In this document: positions 33,234-44,575 of the stretch, piece after piece | Numbering within the stretch: the first letter of the stretch is position 1 | Layout: every line of letters begins with the position of its first letter | Origin: Streptomyces sp. TLI_171 | Lineage (GTDB): Bacteria; Actinomycetota; Actinomycetes; Streptomycetales; Streptomycetaceae | Length of the DNA stretch: 64,000 nucleotides | Reading direction: 5' to 3' | Assembly: GCF_003610255.1 (NCBI RefSeq) | Contig: NZ_RAPS01000001.1 | Coordinates: 5,146,001 to 5,210,000, forward strand | Position numbers and translations under genes: made by a program | The notes under the pieces: model-generated | Told to the model about the DNA's origin: nothing | What the model saw: only the letters and a program-made list of their open reading frames with translations | The model's database searches: none

Positions 33234-34559
33234 ATGCCGGACGGCTTCAGCGCGGGCGATACCGCCTTTGTGTTCATCTGTGCGGCCCTGGTCATGTTGA
33301 TGACCCCGGGTCTGGCCTTCTTCTACGGAGGCATGGTCAGGGTCAAGAGCACCCTCAACATGCTGGTCATGAGCTTCATCTCGCTGGCCGTCGTCAGCGT
33401 GCTCTGGGTGCTCTACGGCTACACGCTGTCCTTCGGGCCGGACGCCGGTGCAGGCCTCATCGGCAACCTCGACTACCTGGGCATGCGCGGCATCGACCTG
33501 AACGCCATCACCGGCACCATCCCGGTCACCGCGTTCGCGGCGTTCCAGCTGATGTTCGCGATCATCACCCCGGCGCTGATCAGCGGCGCCATCGCGGACC
33601 GGGCCAAGTTCACGGCCTGGACCCTGTTCGTGGCGCTCTGGGTGACCATCGTGTACTTCCCGGTCGCCCACTGGGTGTTCTTCTTCGACGGCGGCAACGG
33701 CGGCTGGCTCGGTGACCGCAACGGCGTCATCGACTTCGCCGGCGGCACCGCGGTGCACATCAACGCCGGTGCGGCGGGCCTGGCCCTGGCGCTGGTGCTC
33801 GGCAAGCGGATCGGCTTCAAGAAGGACCCGATGCGCCCGCACAGCCTGCCGCTGGTGATGCTCGGCTCCGGCCTGCTGTGGTTCGGCTGGTTCGGCTTCA
33901 ACGCGGGCTCGGCGCTGGCCGCCAACGGCGTCGCCGGCATGGCGTTCATGAACACCCAGGTCGCCACCGCCGCCGCCGTCCTCGGCTGGCTCGCCTACGA
34001 GAAGATCCGGCACGGCGCGTTCACCACCCTGGGCGCCGCCTCGGGTGCGGTGGCCGGCCTGGTCGCCATCACCCCGGCGTGCGGCTCGGTCTCGATGCTC
34101 GGCGCGATCGCCATCGGCGTCATCGCCGGTGCGGCCTGCGCCGCGGCGATCAGCCTGAAGTACAAGTTCGGCTTCGACGACTCGCTCGACGTGGTCGGCG
34201 TCCACCTGGTCGGCGGCATCATCGGCTCGCTGCTGATCGGCTTCTTCGCCACCGGCCACGTCGGCCAGACCGCGTCCGGCCTGTTCTACGGCGGCGGCCT
34301 GACCCAGCTGGGCAAGCAGGGGCTCGGCGTGGTCGTCGTCCTGGTCTACTCCTTCGTGCTCTCCTGGCTGATCGGCCAGGCGATCCAGAAGACCATCGGG
34401 TTCCGGGTCTCCGAGGACGTCGAGGTCGCCGGCATCGACCAGGCCGAACACGCCGAGTCCGCCTACGACTTCACCTCCGTCGGCGCCAGCCTCGCCCGTG
34501 CCGTGGCCGTCACTCCCGCGGCCGTCCCCGCCGAGAAGACCGAGGTCGACGCCCGATGA
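33234..34559 (+). CDS. amtB: Ammonium transporter AmtB
   Basis: Takes up ammonium across the membrane. The 441-residue protein has 11 predicted helices and the Amt signature 'AGGTAVHINAGAAGLALALV'-like stretch near residue 170, plus 'DDSLDVVGVHLVGGIIGSLL' near 320, which contain the two histidines of the pore. The C-terminal cytoplasmic tail near residue 390 binds GlnK. ATG at 33234 follows GGAGGAG at 6 bp. It overlaps glnK by 4 bp (ATGA), coupling translation of the transporter to that of its regulator. Confidence 0.97.
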   Translation: MPDGFSAGDTAFVFICAALVMLMTPGLAFFYGGMVRVKSTLNMLVMSFISLAVVSVLWVLYGYTLSFGPDAGAGLIGNLDYLGMRGIDLNAITGTIPVTAFAAFQLMFAIITPALISGAIADRAKFTAWTLFVALWVTIVYFPVAHWVFFFDGGNGGWLGDRNGVIDFAGGTAVHINAGAAGLALALVLGKRIGFKKDPMRPHSLPLVMLGSGLLWFGWFGFNAGSALAANGVAGMAFMNTQVATAAAVLGWLAYEKIRHGAFTTLGAASGAVAGLVAITPACGSVSMLGAIAIGVIAGAACAAAISLKYKFGFDDSLDVVGVHLVGGIIGSLLIGFFATGHVGQTASGLFYGGGLTQLGKQGLGVVVVLVYSFVLSWLIGQAIQKTIGFRVSEDVEVAGIDQAEHAESAYDFTSVGASLARAVAVTPAAVPAEKTEVDAR

Positions 34560-34894
34560 AGCTCATCACCGCCGTCATCAAGCCCCACCGTCTGGACGAG
34601 GTCAAGGAAGCCCTGCAGGCCTTCGGAGTGCACGGACTGACCGTCACCGAGGCCAGCGGATACGGCCGGCAGCGCGGCCACACCGAGGTCTACCGGGGAG
34701 CGGAGTACACCGTCGACCTGGTGCCGAAGGTCCGGATCGAGATACTGGTCGAGGACGAGGACGCCGAGCAGTTGATCGACGTGGTGGTCAAGGCCGCCCG
34801 CACCGGCAAGATCGGCGACGGCAAGGTCTGGTCGATCCCGGTCGAGACCGCGATCCGGGTCCGCACCGGAGAACGCGGCCCCGACGCCCTCTGA
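34556..34894 (+). CDS. glnK: PII signal protein GlnK
   Basis: A trimeric nitrogen sensor that blocks AmtB when ammonium is high. The 112-residue protein shows 'MKLITAVIKPHRLDEVKEAL' and the T-loop 'GHTEVYRGAEYTVDLVPK' with Tyr51, the residue modified by GlnD (adenylylated in Streptomyces). The ending 'GKVWSIPVETAIRVRTGE' is the B/C-loop region. ATG 34556 overlaps the amtB stop. It is followed by a 12-bp perfect hairpin before glnD. Confidence 0.97.
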   Translation: MKLITAVIKPHRLDEVKEALQAFGVHGLTVTEASGYGRQRGHTEVYRGAEYTVDLVPKVRIEILVEDEDAEQLIDVVVKAARTGKIGDGKVWSIPVETAIRVRTGERGPDAL

Positions 34895-34914
34895 CCTTCT
34901 AGCATTCACCTCCT

Positions 34915-34943
34915 GGCGGACCTGCCCTCGCGGCAGGTCCGCC
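34915..34943 (+). terminator. Perfect 12-bp hairpin between glnK and glnD
   Basis: GGCGGACCTGCC (34915-34926) pairs with GGCAGGTCCGCC (34932-34943) around a 5-base loop. It may lower read-through into glnD and so set a higher level of AmtB and GlnK than of GlnD. Confidence 0.7.
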
Positions 34944-34981
34944 GAAGGCGTATCCGGCACCAGCACGCACCGGGAGCAGAC

Positions 34982-37414
34982 GTGACGAGCACCGACCCCG
35001 CCGACTACGGCTACCCGGCCGAGCGCGCCCGCCTGCTGGCCGACCCGGTCATCGCCGGCCCCGAGCGGCGGGCCGCGCTGGCCCGGCTCACCGACCACTG
35101 GCTGGCCGGGCTGTACCGGGCGGCCGGCGCCCCCGCCCGGACCGCGCTGGTCGCCGTCGGCGGCTACGGGCGGGCCGAACTCTCCCCGCGCAGCGACCTG
35201 GACGTGCTGCTGCTGCACGAGGGCCCGCTCGCCGCCGAGGCGGCCGAGCGCATCTGGTACCCCGTCTGGGACAGCGGCGTCTCGCTCGACCACGCCGTCC
35301 GCACCCCCGGCGAGGCCCGCGCGGTCGCCGCCGAGGACCTCAAGGCCCAGCTCGGCCTGCTCGACGCCCGCCACCTCGCCGGCGACCCGCAGCTCACCGC
35401 CGACCTGCGTTCCGCCGTGCTCGCCGACTGGCGGGCCGCCGCCCCCGAGCGGCTCCCCGAACTGCACGCCCTCGGCCAGAGCCGGGCCGAGCGCCACGGC
35501 GAGCTGTCCTTCCTGCTGGAACCCGACCTGAAAGAGGCCCGCGGCGGCCTGCGCGACGTGGTCGCGCTCAACGCCGTCGCCGCCACCTGGCTGGCCGACG
35601 CCCCCCGGGACGGCCTGGAGGCCGCCGCCCGCACCCTCGCCGACGTCCGCGACGCGCTGCACCTGACCACCGGCCGGGCCACCGAGCGGCTCAGCCTGCA
35701 GGACCAGGACCAGGTCGCCGAACGGCTCCGGGTGCTCGACGCCGACACCCTGCTGCGGCAGGTCTACCAGGCCGCCCGCACCGTCGCGTACGCCTCCGAC
35801 GTCACCTGGCGCGCGGTCGAGCGGGTGCTCGCCGCCCGCAGCCGCCCGGCCCGCCGGGCCACCCGGTTCGGTTTCCCGTTCAACGGCGCCCGGCGGGCCC
35901 CGGTCGGATCCGCCGCGCCCGAGCGCCGCCCGCTCGCCGAGGGCGTGGTCGAACTGGACGGCGAGGCGGTCCTCGCCCAGGCCGCCCGGCCCGCCACCGA
36001 CCCCGTGCTGCCGCTGCGGGCCGCCGCCGCGGCCGCCCAGGCCGGGCTCACCGTCTCCTACGCCACGGTGCGCCGGCTGGCCGCCGAGACCAGGCCGCTG
36101 CCGGTGCCCTGGCCCGACGAGGCCCGCGCCCAGCTGGTCACCCTGCTCGGCGCCGGCGAGGCCTGCCTGCCGGTCTGGGAGGCGCTGGAGGCCGAGGGGC
36201 TGATCAGCCGGATGCTGCCGGACTGGGAGCGGGTCCGCTGCCGGCCGCAGCGCAACGCCGTGCACCGCTGGACCGTCGACCGGCACCTGATCGAGACCGC
36301 CGTCAAGGCCGCCGCGATGACCCGCCGCACCGCCCGCCCGGACCTGCTGCTGGTCGCCGCGCTGCTGCACGACCTGGGCAAGGGCTGGCCCGGCGACCAC
36401 TCCGAGGCCGGCGAGGTGATCGTCCGGGACGTCGCCGTCCGGATGGGCTTCGACAAGCAGGACACCGACACCCTGGCGCTGCTGGTCCGCCACCACCTGA
36501 CGCTGATCGACACCGCCACCCGCCGCGACCCCGACGACCCCGCCACCGCCGACCTGATCGCCAAGACCGTCGGCACCCAGACCCACCTGGAGCTGCTGCA
36601 CGCCCTCACCGAGGCCGACGCCACCGCCACCGGCCCCGCCGCCTGGTCGAGCTGGCGGGCCTCGCTGGTGGCCCAGTTGGTCGCCCGCACCGCCGCCCGG
36701 CTGGCCGGCGAGCACCGGCCGCCCGCCGCCGACGCCGACCCGACCGCCGACCAGGAGCGGCTGGCCGTCGAGGCCGCCCGCACCGGCGCGCCCGCGCTGG
36801 CGTTCACCGCGCACGCCGAGCCCGCCGTCGACGGCGGCACCGAGCCCATGGGCGTCGAGCTCACCCTCGCCATCCCGGACCGCCCGGGCCTGCTCGGCAC
36901 CGTGGCCGGCGTGCTCGCCGTGCACCGGCTGGCCGTCCGCAAGGCCGGCCTGCGGGAACTCGATCCGGTCGGCGCCGGCCCCGTGCTGCTGCTGTCCTGG
37001 ACGGTGGCCGCCGAGTACGGCGACCTGCCCGACGCCGCCCGGCTCCGCGCCGACCTGCGGCGCGCCCTGGACGGTTCGCTGGACGTCACCCGCAAGCTCG
37101 CCGAACGGGACGCCGCCGCACCCCGCCGGCGCGGCATCAGCACCCCGCCGCCGGTGGTCGCCGTCGCCCCCGGCGCGGCCTCGCAGTACGCCACCGTGCT
37201 GGAGGTCCGCGCGCACGACGCCCCCGGCCTGCTGCACCGGATCGGGCGGGCGCTGGACGCGGCCGGCGTCCGGGTCCGCACGGCGCACGTCTCCACCCTC
37301 GGGGCGGAGGCGGTGGACGCCTTCTACCTCACCTCCAGCGACGGCCGGCCGCTCGAACCGGGCCGCGCCGAGGAGGTCGCGAAGGCCGTGCAGGCGGCCC
37401 TGGAAGCCCACTGA
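34982..37414 (+). CDS. glnD: Bifunctional PII nucleotidyltransferase GlnD
   Basis: Modifies PII (GlnK) at Tyr51 when nitrogen is low and removes the group when high; in Streptomyces it transfers AMP rather than UMP (established). The 810-residue protein has an N-terminal nucleotidyltransferase domain with 'GGYGRAELSPRSDLDVLLLH' near residue 60, an HD hydrolase domain with 'LLHDLGKGWPGDHSEAGE' near 461, and two C-terminal ACT domains that sense glutamine (near 625 and 730). GTG at 34982 follows GGGAG at 8 bp. It is the third gene of the amtB operon. Full length and intact. Confidence 0.96.
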   Translation: MTSTDPADYGYPAERARLLADPVIAGPERRAALARLTDHWLAGLYRAAGAPARTALVAVGGYGRAELSPRSDLDVLLLHEGPLAAEAAERIWYPVWDSGVSLDHAVRTPGEARAVAAEDLKAQLGLLDARHLAGDPQLTADLRSAVLADWRAAAPERLPELHALGQSRAERHGELSFLLEPDLKEARGGLRDVVALNAVAATWLADAPRDGLEAAARTLADVRDALHLTTGRATERLSLQDQDQVAERLRVLDADTLLRQVYQAARTVAYASDVTWRAVERVLAARSRPARRATRFGFPFNGARRAPVGSAAPERRPLAEGVVELDGEAVLAQAARPATDPVLPLRAAAAAAQAGLTVSYATVRRLAAETRPLPVPWPDEARAQLVTLLGAGEACLPVWEALEAEGLISRMLPDWERVRCRPQRNAVHRWTVDRHLIETAVKAAAMTRRTARPDLLLVAALLHDLGKGWPGDHSEAGEVIVRDVAVRMGFDKQDTDTLALLVRHHLTLIDTATRRDPDDPATADLIAKTVGTQTHLELLHALTEADATATGPAAWSSWRASLVAQLVARTAARLAGEHRPPAADADPTADQERLAVEAARTGAPALAFTAHAEPAVDGGTEPMGVELTLAIPDRPGLLGTVAGVLAVHRLAVRKAGLRELDPVGAGPVLLLSWTVAAEYGDLPDAARLRADLRRALDGSLDVTRKLAERDAAAPRRRGISTPPPVVAVAPGAASQYATVLEVRAHDAPGLLHRIGRALDAAGVRVRTAHVSTLGAEAVDAFYLTSSDGRPLEPGRAEEVAKAVQAALEAH

Positions 37415-37540
37415 CCGCGGGCCCGCAGGCGGCCCGGAAGCCCGTTGACGCAGGGGCGCAGACCGTCCACCGGGCGTACGGCTACCCTTGGGGGCGACGA
37501 CAGTACCCGTACTCGATGCCGCAAGGGACCCGCGACCGAC

Positions 37541-39091
37541 GTGTTCGACACTCTCTCCGACCGCCTCGCAGCGACGTTCAAGAACCTCCGGGGCAAGGGC
37601 CGCCTCAGTGAGGCGGACATCGACGCCACCACGCGCGAGATCCGGATCGCCCTGCTGGAGGCGGACGTCGCGCTGCCCGTGGTCCGGGCGTTCATCAAGC
37701 AGATCAAGGACCGGGCGCTCGGCTCCGAGGTCTCCGGGGCGCTGAACCCCGCCCAGCAGATCATCAAGATCGTCAACGAGGAGCTCATCAGCATCCTCGG
37801 CGGCGAGACCCGCCGGCTCCGGTACGCGAAGACCGGGCCGACCGTGATCATGCTCGCCGGCCTCCAGGGCGCGGGCAAGACCACCCTCGCCGGCAAGCTC
37901 GGCCACTGGCTCAAGTCCCAGAAGCACACCCCGCTGCTGGTCGCCTGCGACCTCCAGCGCCCCAACGCCGTCACCCAGCTCGGCGTCGTCGCGGAGCGCG
38001 CCGGCGTCGCCTTCTACGGTCCGCAGCCCGGCAACGGCGTCGGCGACCCGGTGCAGGTCGCCCGCGACTCCATCGAGTACGCCAAGCAGAAGCAGTACGA
38101 CGTGGTCATCGTCGACACCGCGGGCCGCCTCGGCATCGACGCCGAACTGATGCAGCAGGCCGCGGACATCCGCGCCGCGGTCGACCCGGACGAGGTCCTC
38201 TTCGTGGTCGACGCGATGGTCGGCCAGGACGCCGTCACCACCGCGCAGGCCTTCCTCGAAGGCGTCGACTTCACCGGCGTCGTGCTCTCCAAGCTCGACG
38301 GCGACGCCCGCGGCGGCGCCGCGCTCTCGGTCGCGCACGTGACCGGCCGTCAGATCATGTTCGCCTCCAACGGCGAGAAGGTCGACGACTTCGACGCCTT
38401 CCACCCCGACCGGATGGCCTCGCGCATCCTCGGCATGGGCGACGTCCTCTCGCTGATCGAGAAGGCCGAGCAGACCTTCTCGCAGGCCGAGGCCGAGAAG
38501 ATGGCCGCCAAGCTGCAGGGCGGCGGCAAGGACTTCACGCTCGACGACTTCCTGTCGCAGCTGGAGCAGGTCCAGAAGATGGGCTCGATCTCCAAGCTGC
38601 TCGGCATGCTCCCCGGCATGGGCCAGATCCGGGACCAGATCAACAACATCGACGACAAGGACGTCAACCGCGTCGGCGCGATCATCAAGTCGATGACGCC
38701 GGCCGAGCGGTCCGACCCGAAGCTCATCAACGGCTCGCGCCGCCTGCGCATCGCCAAGGGCTCCGGCGTCCAGGTCGGCGAGGTCTCCAGCCTGGTGGAG
38801 CGGTTCTTCGAGGCCCGCAAGATGATGTCGGCGATGGCCTCCGGCAAGGGCATCCCCGGCATGCCGGGCATCCCCGGGATGGGCGGCGGCGGCAAGCGCA
38901 CCGGCAAGAAGGCCCCGGTCGCCAAGGGCAAGCGCAAGAGCGGCAACCCGCTCAAGCGCGCGCAGGAGGAGGCCGCGGCCGCCGAGCGCAAGGCCCTCGG
39001 GCCGGCCCAGCCGGGCGGCGCGTTCGGCGTCCAGCCGGGCCAGGGTCCGGCCGACTTCGAACTCCCCAAGGAGTTCAAGGACCTGCTCTGA
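37541..39091 (+). CDS. ffh: Signal recognition particle protein Ffh
   Basis: Binds signal sequences emerging from the ribosome and 4.5S RNA, then docks on FtsY. The 516-residue protein shows N domain 'VFDTLSDRLAATFKNLRGKG', G domain 'GLQGAGKTTLAGKLG' near 107, 'DTAGRLGIDAELM' near 187, 'SKLDGDARGGAALSV' near 248, and a methionine-rich M domain ('LLGMLPGMGQIRDQI') with a basic RNA-binding motif 'SGVQVGEVSSLVERF'. A Gly-Met-Pro linker and lysine-rich tail follow. GTG at 37541 has AGGGA at 13 bp, a little distant. A strong terminator follows. Confidence 0.97.
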   Translation: MFDTLSDRLAATFKNLRGKGRLSEADIDATTREIRIALLEADVALPVVRAFIKQIKDRALGSEVSGALNPAQQIIKIVNEELISILGGETRRLRYAKTGPTVIMLAGLQGAGKTTLAGKLGHWLKSQKHTPLLVACDLQRPNAVTQLGVVAERAGVAFYGPQPGNGVGDPVQVARDSIEYAKQKQYDVVIVDTAGRLGIDAELMQQAADIRAAVDPDEVLFVVDAMVGQDAVTTAQAFLEGVDFTGVVLSKLDGDARGGAALSVAHVTGRQIMFASNGEKVDDFDAFHPDRMASRILGMGDVLSLIEKAEQTFSQAEAEKMAAKLQGGGKDFTLDDFLSQLEQVQKMGSISKLLGMLPGMGQIRDQINNIDDKDVNRVGAIIKSMTPAERSDPKLINGSRRLRIAKGSGVQVGEVSSLVERFFEARKMMSAMASGKGIPGMPGIPGMGGGGKRTGKKAPVAKGKRKSGNPLKRAQEEAAAAERKALGPAQPGGAFGVQPGQGPADFELPKEFKDLL

Positions 39092-39103
39092 CCGAGCGGC
39101 TTC

Positions 39104-39138
39104 CGGGGGCGCGTGGGGGTCACCCCCACGCGCCCCCG
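39104..39138 (+). terminator. Strong terminator after ffh
   Basis: CGGGGGCGCGTGGGGGT (39104-39120) pairs with its exact complement at 39122-39138, followed by TTTT. Twelve bases after the ffh stop, it is the only hairpin in the window with a U-run of this kind. Confidence 0.9.
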
Positions 39139-39170
39139 TTTTCGCGCCCCTTTGCGTCATGATGGTCCGC

Positions 39171-39695
39171 ATGCGTGTGACGATCCGAGCCCCCCGCCCC
39201 GACGATGTCGTCCCCTACGCCGAGACGGTGCGCCGGTCGGCGTCGCACATCGGGCGGTGGAACCCGGTGGAGCCGGACGGGCTGCCGGACCTGTTGAGCC
39301 GTCAGGGGGCGGGCCTGCGGACGTTCCTGATCGTGGACGAGGAGACCGGCGGCCTGGTCGGCAAGTGCAACGTGGCGAACATCGTGATGGCGCGGTTCTG
39401 CAACGGCGTGCTGGGCTACGACTCGTACGTGCCGTTCGTGGGGACGGGCCGGATGACGGAGGGCATGCGGCTGGTGGTGGAGCGCTGCTTCACGCCGTCG
39501 GCGCTGGGCGGTCTGGGGCTGCACCGGCTGGAGATCAACGTGCAGCCGGACAACGAGCGCTCGATGGCGCTGGCGCGGCGGCTGGGCTTCCGGCACGAGG
39601 GGTTCACGCCGCGGATGCTGTTCCTGCAGGACGCGTGGCGTGACCACGAGCGTTTCGCGTTGACGGCGGAGGAGTGGCCGACGCCGGTGGGCTGA
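39171..39695 (+). CDS. GNAT N-acetyltransferase, RimJ/RimL-like
   Basis: A cytoplasmic acetyl-CoA-dependent N-acetyltransferase. The product begins MRVTIRAPRPDDVVPYAETV and contains 'GGLVGKCNVANIVMARFCNG' near 62 and 'TEGMRLVVERCFTPSALGGL' near 98; 'LHRLEINVQPDNERSMALAR' near 120 and 'RLGFRHEGFTPRMLFLQDAW' complete the GNAT fold, closest to ribosomal-protein alanine acetyltransferases. Substrate cannot be told. Three ATG codons lie close together (39159, 39162, 39171); the last is chosen because the family starts at this point. No ribosome site is seen. 57 bp separate its stop from the ftsH start. Confidence 0.83.
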   Translation: MRVTIRAPRPDDVVPYAETVRRSASHIGRWNPVEPDGLPDLLSRQGAGLRTFLIVDEETGGLVGKCNVANIVMARFCNGVLGYDSYVPFVGTGRMTEGMRLVVERCFTPSALGGLGLHRLEINVQPDNERSMALARRLGFRHEGFTPRMLFLQDAWRDHERFALTAEEWPTPVG

Positions 39696-39751
39696 GCCGC
39701 CAGCGGCGTTGCGTGCCGGTCGACGCCGGTGATGTCCGTATTGTCCGACAG

Positions 39752-41656
<1,905 letters not shown>

Positions 41657-41690
41657 CGGCCGCGCCGCCGTCCTGGCGCCCGAGACGCCG

Positions 41691-42497
41691 TCAGACGCGC
41701 GGCTTCACGCCGACCGCCCAGCGGAACACGTTCACCATCCGCACCGAGCCGTCCGGGCGCAGGTACGGGTGCAGCGCCTCCTCCAGCTCCTTGGTCACCA
41801 GCGCCGTCCCGGCCTGCTGCTCGGCCCGGTCGAACAGGCCGGTGGAGAGCAGACCGCGGACCGCCGAGTCCAGGCCCGCGTAGGCGAACGGGCAGGTCAC
41901 CCGGCCGCTGCCGGACGGCCGGACACCGGAGGAGGCGAGCAGCGCCTCCAGCGCGCCCGGGCCGGCGGTCGAGAACGGGTCCGGCGCGCCGGGCGGGGCG
42001 TGCCGGCGGGCCACGTCCAGGACGACGGCGCTCTCGCACTGCTCCGCCGGACCCCAGCCCGCCACCACCAGGTGTCCGCCGGGCAGCGTGCGCTCCGCCG
42101 ACCAGGCGACCAGCGCGGGCACCGGCGGCTGCTCGAAAACCGTCACCAGGGAGTGCGCCGGGCGGGGGACGGGGTGCGCCGAACGGGCGAGGGTCCCGCA
42201 GGGTCCGACCTGCAGTCCGCGGGCCGCCGCGAACTCCCGCAGCGCGCCGTCCGCCTCCACCCCCGCGACCTGTGCGCCGCGCCCCTGGGCGAGCAGCAGC
42301 GCCAGCCCGGAGCGGCAGCCGACTCCCAGCAGGCTGGTGGCCGCGCCGACCTCCAACTGCCGGTAAACGTCCTGGTAGAGGGGGACGAGCATGCGCTCCT
42401 GGATCTCCGCCCAGTCCCGCGCCCGACCGCGCCGCTCCGCCGGACCGTCCGTCCGGACCCGGTCCACGGTGCTGCCGGTCACCTGCGCTGAAGCCAT
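41691..42497 (-). CDS. SAM-dependent methyltransferase-like protein
   Basis: The 268-residue protein resembles a Rossmann-fold methyltransferase: 'TSLLGVGCRSGLALLLAQGR' near residue 55 is motif I (usually DxGxGxG), here with 'GVGCRSG', and 'VAGVEADGALREFAAARG' after it matches motif II. It continues with 'LPGGHLVVAGWGPAEQCES' near 145 and ends 'VNVFRWAVGVKPRV'. The Asp of motif I is replaced by Leu-Gly, so activity is not certain. ATG at 42497 follows GGGAGG at 6 bp. It converges on ftsH with 34 bp between stops and is divergent from proS. Its substrate is unknown. Confidence 0.75.
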   Translation of the reverse strand: MASAQVTGSTVDRVRTDGPAERRGRARDWAEIQERMLVPLYQDVYRQLEVGAATSLLGVGCRSGLALLLAQGRGAQVAGVEADGALREFAAARGLQVGPCGTLARSAHPVPRPAHSLVTVFEQPPVPALVAWSAERTLPGGHLVVAGWGPAEQCESAVVLDVARRHAPPGAPDPFSTAGPGALEALLASSGVRPSGSGRVTCPFAYAGLDSAVRGLLSTGLFDRAEQQAGTALVTKELEEALHPYLRPDGSVRMVNVFRWAVGVKPRV

Positions 42498-42740
42498 CGC
42501 GGCCTCCCAATCGGTCCTCGGAATCGGCTGCGGCTCCCGCAGCCCGGCCCCCCGGCCCCTCTCCCAGCGAACAGCGGGTCGCCCTCGCCGTCCAGAGGGG
42601 TGCGAGCAGGTATCCGTGCGCCGCAGGTGTGCGCCCCGGGGTGTGCGCGGGCGCGGCGCAGTCCGGCCGGTGCGGCCGGAAGGTTTGGGTCGGTGAAACG
42701 GATTCACGGTCCGCCCCCGGCTCCCCGTACCATTCGGCCC

Positions 42741-44153
42741 ATGGCTAAGGCACCCGTTCTCACTCCCCAGGCGGAAGACTTCCCCCGCTGGTACCAGGAC
42801 CTCATCAACAAGGCAGAGCTGGCCGACAACGGTCCGGTGCGGGGCACCATGGTCATCCGACCGTACGGCTACGGCCTGTGGGAGCGGATGCAGCAGGAGA
42901 TGGACGCGCGGATCAAGAAGGCCGGCGCGCAGAACGCCTACTTCCCGATGTTCATCCCGCAGTCCTACCTGACCAAGGAGGCCGAGCACGTCGAGGGCTT
43001 CGCCCCCGAGCTCGCGGTGGTCACCCACGGCGGCGGCAAGGAGCTCGAGGAGCCGGTCGTCGTCCGGCCCACCTCCGAGACCATCATCAACGAGTACTTC
43101 TCCAAGTGGGTGCAGAGCCACCGGGACCTCCCGCTGCTCATCAACCAGTGGGCCAACGTGGTCCGCTGGGAGCTGCGCCCGCGCGTCTTCCTGCGCACCA
43201 CCGAGTTCCTCTGGCAGGAGGGCCACACCGCCCACGCCACGTACGAGGACGCCCGCGACTACGCCTCGCTGATCCACACGGACGTCTACGGCGACTTCAT
43301 GACCAACATCCTCGGCATCGACGTGGTGCTCGGCCGCAAGACCGCCCGGGAGCGCTTCGCCGGCGCCATCAACACCCTGACGCTCGAAGGCATGATGGGC
43401 GACGGCAAGGCGCTGCAGATGGGGACCAGCCACGAGCTGGGCCAGAACTTCGCCAAGGCGTTCAACACCACGTACCAGCTGCAGGGCGCCGAGCGCGAGT
43501 TCGTCTGGCAGACCTCCTGGGGCGTCTCCACCCGCATGGTCGGCGGCCTGATCATGTCACACGGCGACGACAACGGCCTGCGGGTGCCGCCGCGCCTCGC
43601 CGCCGTCCAGGCCGTGGTGCTGGCCATCAAGGGCGACGACGCCGTGCTGGCCAAGGTCCGCGAGATCGGCGCCGCGCTGGAGGCGGCGGGCGTGCGGGTG
43701 GTCGTCGACGACCGCACCGACACCCCGTTCGGCCGCCGCGCCGTCGACTGGGAGCTCAAGGGCGTCCCGCTGCGCATCGAGGTCGGCCCGCGCGACCTGG
43801 AGGCCGGAACCGCGATGCTGGTCCGCCGGATCGCCGGCGGCAAGGAGCCGGTCTCGGTCGACTCCCTGGCCGCGATCGTCCCCGGCATCCTGGAGGAGGA
43901 CCAGGCGCAGTTGCTCCGCGAGTCCCGCGAGCGCCGCGAGTCCCGCACCGTCGACGTCAAGACCGTCGACGAGGCCGTCGAGGCCGCCGCCACCGGCTGG
44001 GGCCGGATCTCCTGGGCCGAGCTCGGTCCGGAGGGCGAGGCGAAGTTGGCCGAGCAGGGCGTGTCGGTGCGCTGCATCGTCGCTGCGGACGGCACCGTGC
44101 CGGCCGCCGACGACCAGGCGGGCAACCTCGCCCTGGTCGCCCGCGCGTACTGA
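42741..44153 (+). CDS. proS: Prolyl-tRNA synthetase, archaeal/eukaryotic-like type
   Basis: Charges tRNA-Pro. The 470-residue length, the lack of the editing insertion of the bacterial form, and 'DFPRWYQDLINKAELADNGP' near the N-terminus identify the eukaryote-like class. Class II motifs: 'VRPTSETIINEYFSKWVQSH' near residue 112 (motif 2 region) and 'FLRTTEFLWQEGHTAHATYE' near 152; C-terminal 'VDDRTDTPFGRRAVDWELKG' is the anticodon-binding domain. ATG at 42741 is 7 bp after TACCAT (42728-42733), with TTCACG 19 bp further upstream, so it may be leaderless. It lacks an obvious ribosome site. The C-terminal Tyr is typical of the family. Confidence 0.95.
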   Translation: MAKAPVLTPQAEDFPRWYQDLINKAELADNGPVRGTMVIRPYGYGLWERMQQEMDARIKKAGAQNAYFPMFIPQSYLTKEAEHVEGFAPELAVVTHGGGKELEEPVVVRPTSETIINEYFSKWVQSHRDLPLLINQWANVVRWELRPRVFLRTTEFLWQEGHTAHATYEDARDYASLIHTDVYGDFMTNILGIDVVLGRKTARERFAGAINTLTLEGMMGDGKALQMGTSHELGQNFAKAFNTTYQLQGAEREFVWQTSWGVSTRMVGGLIMSHGDDNGLRVPPRLAAVQAVVLAIKGDDAVLAKVREIGAALEAAGVRVVVDDRTDTPFGRRAVDWELKGVPLRIEVGPRDLEAGTAMLVRRIAGGKEPVSVDSLAAIVPGILEEDQAQLLRESRERRESRTVDVKTVDEAVEAAATGWGRISWAELGPEGEAKLAEQGVSVRCIVAADGTVPAADDQAGNLALVARAY

Positions 44154-44575
44154 TCCTTCGGGTCCGACCCGTCCCCGGGCCCGCCCCGGGGGCCCCGCGC
44201 GCCCCGACTGCCCGCCGTGAGCTGCGCGGTCCGCGGGGGTTCCGGACAATTTCGGAACCCCCGTTCGCGTACTGGCAGTTGAGACTACTGACCAGTCAAC
44301 TCCCCGAGGTAGTCGACAAGCGGTACGGTATACGGCCCGTGGCCCTGTCAATTTTCGGACAGGTCGCGGGCCGTCCGCCGTGGGGATGTTGGGCTCCGCG
44401 ACGGGTGCCGAGCGCCCGGCGAAACCCGCCGGGTCCATACGTGCAGGGGGTTGGTCTTGCGTCAGTCCGGAGCCGCGCAAATCGCGCGCGGAAGTGCATT
44501 CCTGAGAGTCCGCTGGGAATTCCCGAACAATGGAACCCGGCGGAACATCGGCTCTCACCGCATCGTTGGTACAGC
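44154..44575. promoter_or_regulatory. 422-bp gap after proS with two hairpins and an inverted-repeat-rich promoter region
   Basis: CGGGGGTTCCG (44234-44244) with CGGAACCCCCG (44253-44263) is the proS terminator. Just beyond, AGTTGA and TCAACT flank a 13-base centre around 44278-44302 and form a dyad that also contains TGACCAGTCA, a candidate operator. GGTACGGTATAC (about 44322-44333) is a -10-like stretch. A second imperfect hairpin with CCTGTC/GACAGG arms spans about 44334-44374. The region is AT-richer than its flanks. No gene is visible. Confidence 0.55.
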